Shown in pieces: positions 24,901 to 36,193 of a stretch of DNA of 51,754 nt; position 1 is the first letter of the stretch, and every line of letters starts with the position of its first letter. The translations under genes were made by a program, and so were the position numbers. Source of the stretch: Tieghemiomyces parasiticus (lineage: Eukaryota; Kickxellomycota; Dimargaritomycetes; Dimargaritales; Dimargaritaceae); assembly GCA_027575765.1 (NCBI GenBank), contig JANBPT010000238.1:1-51754 (forward strand). Reading direction: 5' to 3'. Below the pieces are notes generated by a model, which worked only from the letters and a program-made list of their open reading frames with translations, had not been told where the DNA came from and did no database searches.

Positions 24901-27208
24901 GAAGGGTAGGAAAGTGGGTAGCGCAACCACCTTGGCCATCTAAGGTATCACCGTCACATGAATATATATGCACGGTAAGAGACCTCTCCTGCAAGAAGAT
25001 CATACTATCGCCGTCGTAAAGACAAGGGAGCGTATGGGTGAGAAGAAGGAGGAGGAGGGGGGAGGGGCGCTAAACTTACCTGCCGACTGGTCCAATAACA
25101 CCCAGCAGTTCGTCGCGGCCCAGTGTGAGGTGTAGGTCGCGGAGCACAGGTCCCGAAGATCGGGGCTCGTCGGTTGACGACGGGGTCAATTGAGTAGGCG
25201 GTGTCGAGTTCTTGGGGATGCCGGTTGGCCCTTTCGCGGCGCTGTCGGATACCACACTTAGCTGGTTCAGACGACGCACCTTACTGGTGTGAGTCAGAGT
25301 CGTAGCGGGTCCATCCTCGGACCCGTTGGCGGCATCCCACGTCAGGGTGGCGTGGTGCAGGCGAACGGCATACGGGATCGAGTGTGGGTCCTCACCGGTG
25401 CGAGCAGGATGGCCCAACGACCCCGTCGTCGGTTTTTCGGACGGATCGTCCTCCAAACCCGCGGGCGCCACGTCAGCACCTTGGGACGGTCCATTCTCCA
25501 GCATGAGGTTCACCTCAGGCAGCTCCAAAAACTCCACTATCCGCTGGGCTGACACTCGGGCCTCTGCCATACACTCCAATAGCTTGGGCACGAAGTTGGC
25601 CACCATCAATCGGACTCGGTAGAATACTGTCATGGTGGTGAAGATTTGACCCGGCTGAAACCCGTGCGACAGGTAGTGGAGGCTAATAAAGGTGGCGGCG
25701 CACACTATCGTGCCCGACGAGAAGAAGATGCCTTCATTGAGCGACTTGAGCAGGGCCGCGCGGCGGAGGAACCCGAGTTCCCAGCGGCGCAGCGCGACAA
25801 TTTTGTCGCGGATCACGTCCTCCCAACCGGACAGTTTTATAGTGCTGATTCCCGTGAAGGTGTCACCGAGGAGCCGGATACGTTGGTCGCGCGCGCGTAC
25901 GGTGTGCTTGCGGATCACGGCAAAATTCTTAGCCAGTAGGAGTTGAAGAGGCACCATCAGAGCGAACACGCCCAACCCCACAAGGATGCTCCACCTTACG
26001 TCGCGCCACAAAAAGTAGAAGGCCAGCGCAATCTCGTAGGGCGCCATCCATAGAGCGTGGATGAAATAGCACACCGTTTCGAATGGTTGCATATCGTTAG
26101 AAATCATATTGATCACCGTCCCCGTGGACATCGAGGACGAGGCTGGTAGACGTAAACTCTTCTGGTAGATCATGGCTGAGTAGAGCAGGCGCAAGGCAAC
26201 GCCGGGGCCGGTAGGAATATCCAAGGATATCTCAAGGGTGGTGATTAGTCCACGGGCTACTGATGACTGGGCTTGGTGGTGGTCGAATTGAAGTGAGAAT
26301 TGGTGGTGAGCGCACCCTCCCCCCCATCGATCACCTAATCTCAAGCACGGTATAAATATAGACCGTATGGATTACTTACTAGAAAGGCCGACGCGGACAT
26401 TTAAGCCCATACGGCTCAGGCTAAAGTAGAAAATGTGGTGAGTAAACGCCTCCAAGATTACCGACAGGGACAGGCCCAAGGCAAAGAGGTAGCCCTGTGG
26501 TGAAAGTGGGCAAGGTGTGGTAAGGATGGTTAACAGACTATGCGGTTAGCCTTAGGATCGCCAGCGAGTATGTCGGTTCACCCCTACCTATGGCGGCTGG
26601 CCATGGTTAGGCGTAGCCCATCGCGGCTTGTAGCCGTACATGGATAACTTACATGTTGAGTAGGGATAGTGGGATCATGGAAAAAGTTGACCAGGTAACT
26701 GAATAGAGGTGGGTAGGGAGTGAAGTATACGGGTAGCACAGTGTGATTAAGAGTCGTTAGTCTCTCCATAGTATTGGTGAAAGATTGTCAGCTCGATTGG
26801 CCCCGGTAGGATGTCATCGTGGTGCACTTACCCTAAGAAGGCCGCCTGTGCAATTTTAGTGGTTGATTCGACGAGCGCGACGGCACCTGACCGGATAAGG
26901 TGGGGTTTGGAGATGGCTAAGATCAGGCGCCACAGGCGGGGACAGTCGGGGCGGGTGGATTTCTCAGTCTTCCAGGCCTGGTTCACCTTCTCAGTGAGGG
27001 TGGCACACTGATCGGAAGTGCTTAGGTCGTTGAGATTCTCATCGGAAATTTCGCGCCGGGCCCCGCGCGAGATGATGGGTTGGACCCACTGGAAGGTGAC
27101 CTTGGACAGGAAGCCCACACCTTCGAGGAGGGGAGGGGGACGCACTTGGGAGACAGGCTCCGCCGGGAACGGATATTCCTCCGAGGCTCGGGGTTTGGTT
27201 TCGGACAT
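21954..27208 (-). CDS. ABCC-family (MRP/YOR1-type) full ABC transporter
   Basis: Five exons on the minus strand (27208-26832, 26698-26653, 26494-26380, 26175-25080, 24786-21954) encode 1488 aa in the order TMD1-NBD1-TMD2-NBD2, with no extra N-terminal TMD0. The start is MSETKPRASEE; the preceding frame has no ATG. NBD1 has a Walker A split by intron 4 (GPVG/SGKSS, K547), Q-loop Q581, signature LSGGQ (636-640), Walker B YVLDDP (Asp where the catalytic Glu would be) and H693. NBD2 has GRTGAGKSS (K1266), signature SVGERQ, Walker B MDE (E1389) and an AHRL H-loop. A degenerate first ATPase site and the FSxGERQ second signature are typical of YOR1-like fungal ABCC pumps. These export organic anions, drugs and glutathione conjugates across the plasma or vacuolar membrane. 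A Ser/Asp-rich linker (about 740-880) separates the halves. Substrate is not predictable. Confidence 0.95.
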
Positions 27209-29808
27209 GCTGCTGCAGGGGAGGTCAGGAGGATGCCTTCTTTGATCGGGATTGAGTTCCAAAAAATATATCAAAAAAAAGATATATTAGAGACTTTAAA
27301 TCAGAGTGGATCACCTTGGGCGTCGAGATGTTGGAGCGCAGGGCCTTTTGTTCAAGAGTTTGGTAGGATCTTGATGGATGATATCGGTAGGGTAAAGAGG
27401 GCGCAATCTGAAATACGGTGGTAGGTAAAGTCGGAGCGCCAGGGCGACACTATCGGGTAGGTGTCAGAGCTGTGAGATGGAAGGTACAGGTATAAGGTTC
27501 ATCAGGCAGTGTAGATCGGTGTTTCGGGCGTACCGCGATGATCAAATGGGGGTGGGGGAAGAAAAGTGCGCTAATTTCCTGTCCAGTGCTACGACACGCC
27601 TATTATATACGTACTAGGTTTGGTAGTTCTAGAGCCCAAGGAGGCACTACATTGTTATTTACCAGTCAATCTGCTATGTTATCCTCTCTCTCATTTTTTT
27701 TTCTCCACATTGACAGTGCTTGATGTGGGTTTCGCAAAGTGGGCGTCAAGAAGGAGAGCAGGGGACGTTTTGTACAACCAGTGGCCGCTATCGTCGACAC
27801 TAGTGACGGTCGCCTGTCGTAGGCGGCCGCTATCCAACACCGTGTCACCGGCGATGCAGCGCGCGAGGGAAGGGGAGGCGTGTATGTCTGTGTTGTTTTC
27901 CCGCTCCCTACCGGACTAGCCAATACGCCGTTCGGTCGGTCGTGGTACGGGTAACACCCTGGACGGTGGCGGAGGCGGAGCAGTGGAAGATGCGAATGGG
28001 AAAGAAAGAGCCGTATGGGCCGCTGGGAGGCAGGCATTGGTGCAGGGAGCTGCGGTAAGCCGATGGCTCCTTTAGATCGATGGCACAGATTCCGCTCCGT
28101 ACCGCCAGTGGTAATGATAGCGGATGGGCACAAGCCTTCGTTCATACCACCGTTCCAGAAATAGGCACGTCGTGACTTACTAAGCGCAATACACGGCGCG
28201 GCGAGGGATGTCCGCTTCCGGCCGGACACCTTGCAGGGTTTAAGGAAGGGAGCTAGGTATCCTGTAGGATAATGGGTAGGTGGAGGAAAAAAGGACGAGA
28301 TTTTAAGAACCAAAGCAAACACTCCTGCTGCGCCCCGCAGTTTTCGCTGGTGGGAAGGTTGTGTACCACCTCTTCGGTATCACCCGGGGAGCAACACAGC
28401 CAGCGCGCACTAGGCGTTAAGCTCGGAGCGTCAGGGTCCACACCACTTGAGAGGGATAGTACGTTTTATTTTTAGTAATGGCAGGCTTCCCTTCACTAGC
28501 GCCTCGGCCGCTTCGACAAGGATAACCTAAAGGGAGGAGGAGGGGGGCGGTAAAAAGTATAGCCGAAGTCAGAGCACCACTTCCATTCGTTTCATCCTAG
28601 GCCCCCGCGGCAGACCATAATCTACAAGGTCTACCTGGTGCGCTCTCGTTCTGCCCCGTCAACGTCATCCGCTTTTGCACACTTAAGATGATATTTATTA
28701 TATGCAGGGGTAACTTCCCACCTAACCAGCCATGCCGTCCTTGGGCGATTGGTAATGAGTATTAACGATCGGTGATTGCTTTAACACTAGTTCGTGTGAT
28801 CCAAAGTGAAGGCGGGGCCAGTCGTCCCTCGAAGTAATGTCAGCTGGTTGATATGCGGTGGAGGCACATGACACATTGACAGCCGTGGTTATGCAGTGGT
28901 CAGGTCGCTTGGTCCTAGAGAGTAGTCGAAGTATTCTAATGGTCTAGCGGGCATCTACGATATAACAGTGGTGGAGGGTTAGAGTAGATTACATCATGTA
29001 GCCGGTTGTCGCGGCTGACCGTGTAAATGATTAGTCAAGTAAAGCGATAGAAAAGAGGAACGGGCAGGTGCTGAACCCCAGGGAGGAAGCAGATGCGTGA
29101 GGGGTTGTGAAAACCCTGTGGCCGCGTGTAACTTGACCTGTTTCGACTGTTAGCAATTTCCGTGCTAGCCAACTAATGAGGTAGTTGCCCCCTCTCTTCA
29201 TATTAAGCATATCATATGGGACTCTGTTCGCACACGGTCAATGGCTCACTTTAGGTATGATCGTCCACAAACTATCGCACCATAAAATAAATGTGCATGT
29301 CATCTTCCCGAATATCGAAAGCGGGTCGGCGTGGTAACGTGCCAATTACGACAAAAGGAGTCACCCCGGTATCGTTTCACCTCTTGATGACTAATAAATG
29401 GGGTACCCTAGGAGCCGATACGCATCGTTTCATGTGTAAGTCGCAGCCGCCGACGCCACCTCCGGGTTGGATGTCTGATTATGGAGTGGCCGGAATTCAC
29501 ATTATTTTTTACTGGCGAATGAATTGGGACAATCAGGTTATTACTATCATGCCTAATACCTTTCGCTGCGCGTCGCCAGGCTTTCAGAATGTATAGCAGA
29601 ACCTGCTGCCCGTACGGGCTGCTACCCGAATACTTTGGCCGCCACGTCTTGTTGCTTTCCCCGCCGATAATTCGAGCGAGCCCTGAATGCCATAATACTG
29701 CAACGCCAGAGGAAAGCATCGAGCCACCGTATACACGCACCGCCTATCCAGTGATCTCTACTAGCGATAACATCGACCAGAAAAAGGGCGCCGCGACCTC
29801 GCGGTCAT
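27209..29808. other. 2.6 kb region without a recognised gene (ABCC to SSL1)
   Basis: The first few hundred bases probably hold the ABCC promoter; an A/T-rich stretch with two ATATAT motifs lies at about 27260-27290. The rest has only short open frames without coding bias. Three overlapping frames around 29300-29860 were considered and rejected. No RNA gene was seen. Confidence 0.45.
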
Positions 29809-29813
29809 TTATT
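29808..29813 (-). terminator. AATAAA overlapping the SSL1 stop codon
   Basis: On the minus strand the last codons read CAA TAA A, so an AATAAA hexamer overlaps the stop codon. If used, the 3' UTR would be very short. No other AATAAA was noticed just downstream. Confidence 0.35.
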
Positions 29814-31615
29814 GTGTCGTGCAGCAACCCGGACAGTTGCGCAGGATGTCATGGATGAAGAGGTCACACTCCAAGCAAAACTGGTGGCGGCATTTGGGGC
29901 AAATGTAGCGGCTTGTACCGGCGTCTATAGCGGTGCTTCCAACCGCGGGGACATGCGGCGCTGGGGCCGTAGTGACCGGGGGGCCGTGCTTTGTCGCCGA
30001 TGTTAGCTGACCCGCAGAGCTTTCGAAGGGCTTGGTGCAACTGTAACAGAATGGTTCGTCGGGGAGTCTGAATGCGTTAGCCAGAAGGGGGAATAAGGTG
30101 TAAAGTGAAATTCGGCGGTCAATATAGTTAGTAACACAAAGACAGGTGGCGCACGGCATGTAGTAGAGCAAGGGAAAGGAGGCAGACGTGACTACAGATG
30201 GGGGACTATCCCGATAGCGGTAAGGTCTCGGTCCTTATCCTGGCCAAGTACAGCGTGGAGGCGGCGCCAACCCGTTCGATCGACTTACTCGGCAACAGTA
30301 GCTTCCCGATAGTTAGCGACCGGGAAGAGGTGGTGGTAGGACCGAGCCAGATGGGGGCTAGAGACGAGAGTCAGCGCGCATATGTTGCAGTCGGTGGGTA
30401 GTTCGCAGATCTTGGCCTTACACCGCGGGCAAAGGTAGCCTTCAAACGTGAATTTGTTGTGACTGGGGTGGAAGGGAAAGCGAAACAACGCAACAGCAGG
30501 GGATTGGGTGACGGTGTAGCGCGTAAGTACAACTAGCCGATTGGGAACGGGGCGGTCGGTAATACCCATTTGTGTAGTCACTTACCAGGCGCACACCGTG
30601 GGGATGGTAGCCGTAATCTTCTTAGGGAACCCCATGAGAATGAGGTTGGCGGCCCGGGTCTGCCCGGCGGGAAGCGGCGGCGGGGGAATGGTCTCGAAAA
30701 GTAGGTCGCGAAAGTGGGCCTCGTTCATGGCGACGCTGAACGTACCGCCTGTAGTGGTACACAGTTCACGGAACACTCGTACTTCAGCAGCTAGGTGTAC
30801 CATGGAGCAGCGGACGCTCTTGGCCTTGGCGGCCTGGATAGTCAGCTGGATGTTGCCTGGGTCGCAGGAGGTCAGGGAACCGAACACGAGGAGGACCTCG
30901 CGGGTACCATGGGCGGGCGCGTGCCCCAGCGCGTTCATGGCAATCTCCATTGCGTTTTGGAGGGAAGGTTCGCCGCGAGCGTTGGTGTTTCGCTTGTTCT
31001 TGAGGGTCCGGATATGATCTAATGGGTTTCCCCCCAGTTCACTGATCTTCTCGGCTAGGCCGTCACGCGTTACCAGGATCCCCAGCTGGCTAAGTGGGTT
31101 TTGGTCAAAGTATTCGAGAATAAAGGCCTCGGCGGTGCTCAGCGCGAGCTCCATCCTGCTCGGCCGCAGGTCCTTGTCGGTCATGGCCGAGGAGGTGTCG
31201 AGGATGAGGAACAGGTGGCGGATGATACCGCGTTGGACAGACTCCGTGTCGCGTAGACGCCTGTGATTATGAATCGACGTGGACGAGGCAGAGTTGGCGG
31301 GTGGGAGAGGTCAGCCAGATGGTGATTAAGGGTTGAGCTAGCCTTCGGAAGCAGCAACGATGACACTTACCGCCGACGTTTCTTCTGTAGTTGTAAGTTC
31401 GCCACCGTGCTGGCCAGACTACCTGCCTCGTCCTCCCGAATCCCCTCCCAACTGCGTTTGTATTCCTCCTCCCAGGCGTAACCACCGCCGGCCTCCCCAC
31501 CGGCTCCTCCACCGGCTGAACCGTCGGCACCATTGCCCGTATCGTCAATGTCGATGAACTCAACTTCCGGATCGGCAGGCGCCGTTGTAGCGGCGGGGGT
31601 ACGTGCCTGGTTCAT
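29809..31615 (-). CDS. SSL1: TFIIH core subunit SSL1 / p44 (GTF2H2)
   Basis: Four exons on the minus strand (31615-31371, 31260-30586, 30462-30289, 30067-29809) encode 450 aa; yeast Ssl1 is 461 and human p44 is 395. The N-terminus carries the conserved [12 protein letters not shown] and EDEAGSL segments. A von Willebrand A-like domain follows ([11 protein letters not shown] from about residue 98, [37 protein letters not shown]-type stretch LAAEVRV). The C-terminal third has a C4 finger (C318, C321, C332, C335), the family signature [14 protein letters not shown], and a RING-like domain beginning FCYSC (C372, C375) and ending RYICPKC...[10 protein letters not shown]...CPGC. In TFIIH this subunit binds and stimulates the XPD/Rad3 helicase and is needed for transcription initiation and nucleotide excision repair. 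A Thr/Ala/Pro-rich insert sits between the two zinc-binding halves of the C-terminal domain. Confidence 0.96.
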
Positions 31616-32360
31616 GCTGATCACAGTGGGCCCGTCAATGTGGACCGGTACTAGGGGGATGGGATGTGGTGGTAAGGGTCCCGAGTGACGCTAACTCGCG
31701 GGAGTTAAGCCGAGCTAGTATGTACGAGAAAATTTTTAAGGGGGTAAAGCCCGGCTGTTCTACAGAAGGACCAGTTATGAGCGATCGTGGTGAGCTGAGC
31801 GTAGACGGCAAGTATACAACGGCGGTAAGCAGAGACGCGTGCAACGTCAAACTGGTGAAATGTGGCAGGGGAGGGCACAGGAAGAAATAAGCACGGACAA
31901 CGTGAACTGGCGTGTTATCAGCTAGCAAGCAATGAAGGTGCGGTTTTGGTCGCCAAGGGTATGGCGCCGCCAGATACACTTCCTAATTGCATTAACCGTC
32001 GCGCAGAGCGTACGCCATTTACCGCTGCGGCAGGGACGGCCTACCTTACCTGATAGATTGGCATTTGGGGCGTGGAGACCACCCTCGGGCGTGACCGCTG
32101 TCACGAGGCCGTCCCCACTCTGGCAAATAAGTGACAATTGAAGGATTACAGCGACTGTCACATACCCCATCCATACAACTGCTATCCCCCGCACTTCCGA
32201 CTCCGTTCGTTCACAACACGCCCGACTGTCATTCTGCTTACATCTTATATTCCCTTGGCAGCCTTAGCTACATCCTTCCACAGTCACGTAGACATCCGCA
32301 ACCGCTCCCCTGTCGCCGCACCACCAATTACGCCCCGGCCATATCGACCGACCCGTAACC
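31616..32360. promoter_or_regulatory. Divergent intergenic region between SSL1 and CLPP
   Basis: 745 bp lie between the two start codons on opposite strands, so both promoters must be inside. The last 150 bp before CLPP is C- and CT-rich on the plus strand, as often seen in leaders of highly expressed fungal genes. No defined factor-binding site is claimed. Confidence 0.45.
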
Positions 32361-33266
32361 ATGTTTACCCCCCGCGTACTGCTGGTCGCCCATGCTAGCC
32401 TCCTACGGTCGCAGTTCCGTGCGGGGCTCCACAGCCCGCCCCGTGCTGCGGCCCTACGTACTTTTACTGCGAGCCACGGTCCGCGGCGGAGCCCCGACTT
32501 CCGTGCGCAGTCCACGATCCCCTTCGTGATCGAGCAGACGGCACGCGGCGAGCGTTCCTACGATATCTTCTCCCGGCTGCTCCGCGAACGTATCATATGC
32601 CTGAACGGCGAGGTGAACGACAGTATGGCCTCTGTTGTGGTGGCCCAGCTGCTCTTTCTCGAGTCGGAGAACCCTGACAAGGCCATCAGCGTTTACATCA
32701 ACAGCCCCGGCGGCAGCGTTACTGCCGGTATGGCCATTTACGATACCATGCAGTACATCCAGTCCCCCGTGTCGACGCTCTGCCAGGGCCAGGCCTGTTC
32801 GATGGGTTCGCTCCTTCTCGCGGCCGGGGCTCCCGGGCAGCGCTACTCCCTCCCCAATGCCAACATCATGATCCACCAGCCCAGCGGAGGCGCCTCCGGC
32901 CAGGCCAGCGACATTGCCATCCACGCTCGTGAGATCCTCAAAACCCGCGACCGCCTCAATCGTGTCTACCAGAAGCACACAGGCCAGGAGTTGGCCACCA
33001 TCGGTAAGTGAGCAGGGAAGGCCTGGGTGTGGGCAAGTGCCGTTCCCGGTCACGGGTGAAGACAGGTCACGATTACGACCTGGCTGAATGCTAACCACTT
33101 TTCTAAATCGGCCGCCACGTTGGCTCCCCAAATATGACCCACCCTGTCGTGCCGGTCGCGCACCATCCCCCTAGAGAAAATGATGGAGCGTGACTACTTC
33201 CTCAGCCCCGAAGAGGCTCTTAAGTTTGGCCTGATCGACCAGGTCATCGAGAAGCGGGTTCCGTGA
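32361..33266 (+). CDS. CLPP: Mitochondrial ATP-dependent Clp protease proteolytic subunit ClpP
   Basis: Two exons (32361-33003 and 33175-33266) encode 244 aa. About 55 N-terminal residues are rich in Arg, Ala, Ser and Leu with almost no acidic residues, a typical mitochondrial presequence. The mature part starts near [24 protein letters not shown]. The Ser-His-Asp triad is S147 in GQACSMGS, H172 in IMIHQPSGG and D221 in MERDYF, with the spacing of bacterial ClpP (25 and 49 residues). The intron falls between H172 and D221. ClpP forms the double-heptamer peptidase barrel that works with the ClpX unfoldase in the mitochondrial matrix. Budding yeast has ClpX but no ClpP, so its presence says the lineage keeps the complete protease. 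ClpX is not in the window. Confidence 0.97.
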
Positions 33267-33579
33267 GACTGAATGGTTCGGGGCCAGAGAGCCGTTTGTC
33301 CTCCACTGAGCAGTTCAAGCCAGCCGGCGAAACAATCACGGTGCTCAGAGTAATTTCATTGGAGACCGCGCCATACGGTGGTCTGGGATCGGTTCGATCG
33401 GACCTGATGGCTCGTGATTCGTTCTACAACTTCGTATGTCTATACTTTTTATACATGACCGTGCTAATCGATAAGAGTCGTATACGGGTGTACATTGTAA
33501 CTATTCCCACGTGACTATCGTAGACAGTCCAGAATCCCGGGCCATGGCCAAGGCAGTCGTCCTTTAGCATTGCTATTGT
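33267..33579. other. Convergent intergenic region between CLPP and CENPM
   Basis: 313 bp between two 3' ends. It is AT-richer than the genes. No canonical AATAAA was noted on either strand and no further feature was seen. Confidence 0.4.
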
Positions 33580-34586
33580 TTACAAGATGCCTGGGTCCAT
33601 ATCGGAGGTAACAACGATTTCGTTGACGGTGGCAGCATCGAGAAGCGCTGAAGTGACGGGGAAACCGCCACCAGTGGTTACGGTGAGCGTGCGGATTAGC
33701 TTCTGAGCGAACTGCGCACACTCTGCCTCGTTCTGGAGAGGGTGCCGTGGAGCCGATGATTAGGGGTTGACGGTGAGGGTGCTGTGGTCTTGTGAACTTT
33801 AGTCGTCAGCTATCTCGTGAGCGGCAGCCAGGCGAGAGGCGTGGAAGCACTGGTTGTCCAACTCGCCTAATACGTTGTTTACCTGTGTGTTGATATAGTG
33901 GATCGGGACGTCATAGAGGGCGTCAACAACGGCTTCCAGGTCTTCGATCCCAAATGCATGCTGCGGACGCTGGTCGTCTGTAGGTCATGGGCAGGGGGGA
34001 GAGGAGGTAACGGGAGACAGCTAAGGGGCGTGGTAAATGGTTGATTCGCTGCCCCCGTTGGTATTCTCGGTAGCTGGCAATGGTCCGGCTACCTCCCAAA
34101 CTTTCAACCTACACAGCCTAGCCAGGAACGAAATTGGGACCCCCGACAGGGGCACTGGCAGGTTTAGCACTTACAGTGGGTAGCCAGGATGCATAACCGT
34201 CCCAAAAAATAGGCCGGCGGGACCAACGCCAGGTGCTGCCTTAGATCGTCAAGGGCAGCCTGGTTGGTCAGGTCCAAGAACAACACGGCGTAGTCCATGT
34301 GGCGGGCTGGTGAGGGCGCTGAGGCACGGGAACTGTCGCCTGGAGGCAACGATGAACCATCCCCTAGCGGGAGAGCGGAGGAGGTATGAACCGTGACGCG
34401 TGGTCGGTACGGACCGTCAAACCGGTGTCGGTGGAGGGCCGCAGCTACGGTGCGTTTTCCGCTGCCCTGGGCACCCACGAACATGAGGTGCCAGGCGCGG
34501 GGCCGAGCGGAGGAGCCGGACGGGTAGAGGTCAAAGCCGGGGTGCGACACCATCGCCTCGAGGGTGGTGGCGGTAGAGGCAACCAT
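33580..34586 (-). CDS. CENPM: CENP-M-like inner-kinetochore protein (small-GTPase-fold)
   Basis: Three exons on the minus strand (34586-34175, 33977-33883, 33732-33580) encode 219 aa; human CENP-M is 180. The match runs the full length: DYAVLFLDLTNQ with DLRQHLALVPPAYFLGRLCILATH aligns with the human strand and FLGKVCFLATG segment, DLEAVVDALYDVPIHY with the next helix and strand, and AQKLIRTL with PVTSALL to the C-terminus. Exon 2 and exon 3 join without a gap against the human protein. CENP-M is part of the CENP-H/I/K/M complex of the constitutive centromere network and is a pseudo-GTPase. Here residues 38-46 read GAQGSGKRT, which keeps the GxxxxGK of a P-loop but has Arg where Ser/Thr normally follows. 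A generic Ras-like or SRP-receptor-beta-like GTPase is the alternative, but no NKxD motif is visible. Start at 34586; a second in-frame ATG is 11 codons on. Confidence 0.78.
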
Positions 34587-35075
34587 GGTAGGTAAGGGGA
34601 GGTGAACAGCAGGTGGAGGGTAGAATGCGACTAACGTACAAGGCTGACGGATGTGGTAAGGGTTGTATTCAGGTCTAGAGCTGCCCACGAGCCCAAGAGG
34701 TTTAGAATGGACCGGGAGTCAATCACGCCGAACATGAGTGCCTGTTTGTGGGTAGTCGGCCCATGGTTAAACTAAATAAAAGCCAGGGCGGGAATCCTTC
34801 CCGCCACCCCCGTGGGCACCCCGTTAGTCTTAGCAGCAACCACCGCCTTGGCCTCAGTTACGTTTTGGGTTCGGAATGACCTCAGTCCTGGCCGCCTGTT
34901 CGTGAATTCCACCCCCACATTCCAATACATCCCGACCTTTAATGCCACATTGCCTCTACCTGGCCCAAATTCTTAGTGATTTCTACTTGACGCCCTCCCC
35001 GCCAACACCCTACCGCGCTCCGAACGTCACACCTGACTCCCCGCCTGGGTATTGAGTCCCCTGCCTTTTTGCATC
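34587..35075. promoter_or_regulatory. Divergent intergenic region between CENPM and PITHD1
   Basis: 489 bp separate the two start codons. The part before PITHD1 (about 34900-35070) is strongly pyrimidine-rich on the plus strand. An ATAAAA-type element lies near 34776. Shared promoter function is inferred from the layout only. Confidence 0.4.
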
Positions 35076-36193
35076 ATGAGCAACTGCCAAGGCGAAGCCG
35101 GCCAGTCTGACTACCACCCCACAGGCGAAGGCCACCATCACCACCACGGCCATGGACACGGACATGACCACGACCACGACCACGACATCGAGCCCGCGCT
35201 GAAGGACTCACTCTATGGAAAAATTGACCTGGACCGCGTCCGCTGCCTGAACGAGCACAGCGCCGGGGCAGCTCGGGGCATTTTCAAGCCTTGGGACAAG
35301 CGCAAGGATCGCGAGCCGTACCTTGAGAGCGATTGCGACGAGCAGCTTATTCTGTTCGTTCCGTAAGTGAGGAAGTAGATAGGCTGAACGGCGTGGGAGG
35401 TATAGTGTGGGGTAGTCAGTAGAACGTGCTAGTTTACTGGCCTCGGTCTATCGGCGACGTAAGGTGCACTAACCTCACCACGTCTACCCTTCCCTCGCAT
35501 TTTACCATTTTTACTTGCCAATGCTTCCATCTGACCAGGTTCACCGGCATGGTCAAGCTCAAGTCTATCTTGCTGTGGGGCGGGCCCGAAGGCAAAGCCC
35601 CGGCTAAACTCAAAGTGTAGGTGGTGTGTTGGATGAAGGTTACGGGCCGTGGAGAAACCGCCGATTCACCTCGGACGCTTAGTACCGTGGGTTCTAACCC
35701 CTAAAACCTATCCATGCACCCATTCCCTTGATCCTCCCACGCCAGGTTCATCAACGCGGAGGATGTGGACTTTGACAACGTCGAAGGGCGCAAGTGCACG
35801 CAGGAGTGGGACCTGGTGGAGGACCAGGGCGATCTGATCGAGTACCACACCCGCGTCGCCAAGTTCAATAACGTGCGCAGCCTGACCCTCTTCATCCCGG
35901 AGAACTACGGCGACGATGTGACGCGTCTGCAGTACCTTGGCTTCACGGGGGAGTGGACGGAGGTAAGTGGTGACGGGCCACCCGGGTCTACATGGCATGC
36001 CCACCCTTAAACCTCACGCCGGCTAGATCCGCCTTCTGACCCTACTCTGCGCCTCCGCTTTCCCCTCTTTTCTATCCGGCGGTCCTCACAGCTCCGCGAG
36101 GACCCCCTGGTCACCATCTACGAGCTGAAGCCTAACCTCGCAGACCACAAGACCCCCGCCGGCGAAAATCTGGGCCATCAGAACATCTTCTAG
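35076..36193 (+). CDS. PITHD1: PITH-domain protein (PITHD1-like)
   Basis: Four exons (35076-35362, 35539-35616, 35746-35962, 36092-36193) encode 227 aa; human PITHD1 is 211. After a short start there is a His/Asp/Gly-rich tract (about residues 17-39). The PITH domain follows: SLYGKIDLDRVRCLNE, GIFKPWDKR, LESDCDEQLILFVPFTG, VKLKSILLWGG, RVAKFNNVRSLTLFIPENYG, and QYLGFTGEWTE. The PITH domain is also the C-terminal proteasome-interacting domain of thioredoxin-like TXNL1, but no thioredoxin domain is present here, which separates this protein from TXNL1. The cellular role of fungal members is not established. The His-rich head exists in shorter form in animals and may bind metal. Splice phases agree at all three introns. 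Confidence 0.93.

Noticed and set aside
29291..29858. Three overlapping ORFs of 89-110 codons on both strands just 3' of SSL1.
   Set aside because: They overlap each other in different frames and have no recognisable motif; the usual pattern of chance ORFs.
34164..34688. Reading the CENPM first exon as SRP receptor beta or a Ras-like GTPase.
   Set aside because: The P-loop lacks Ser/Thr after the lysine, no NKxD motif is present, and the FLGRLCILATH block and both later exons align better with CENP-M.
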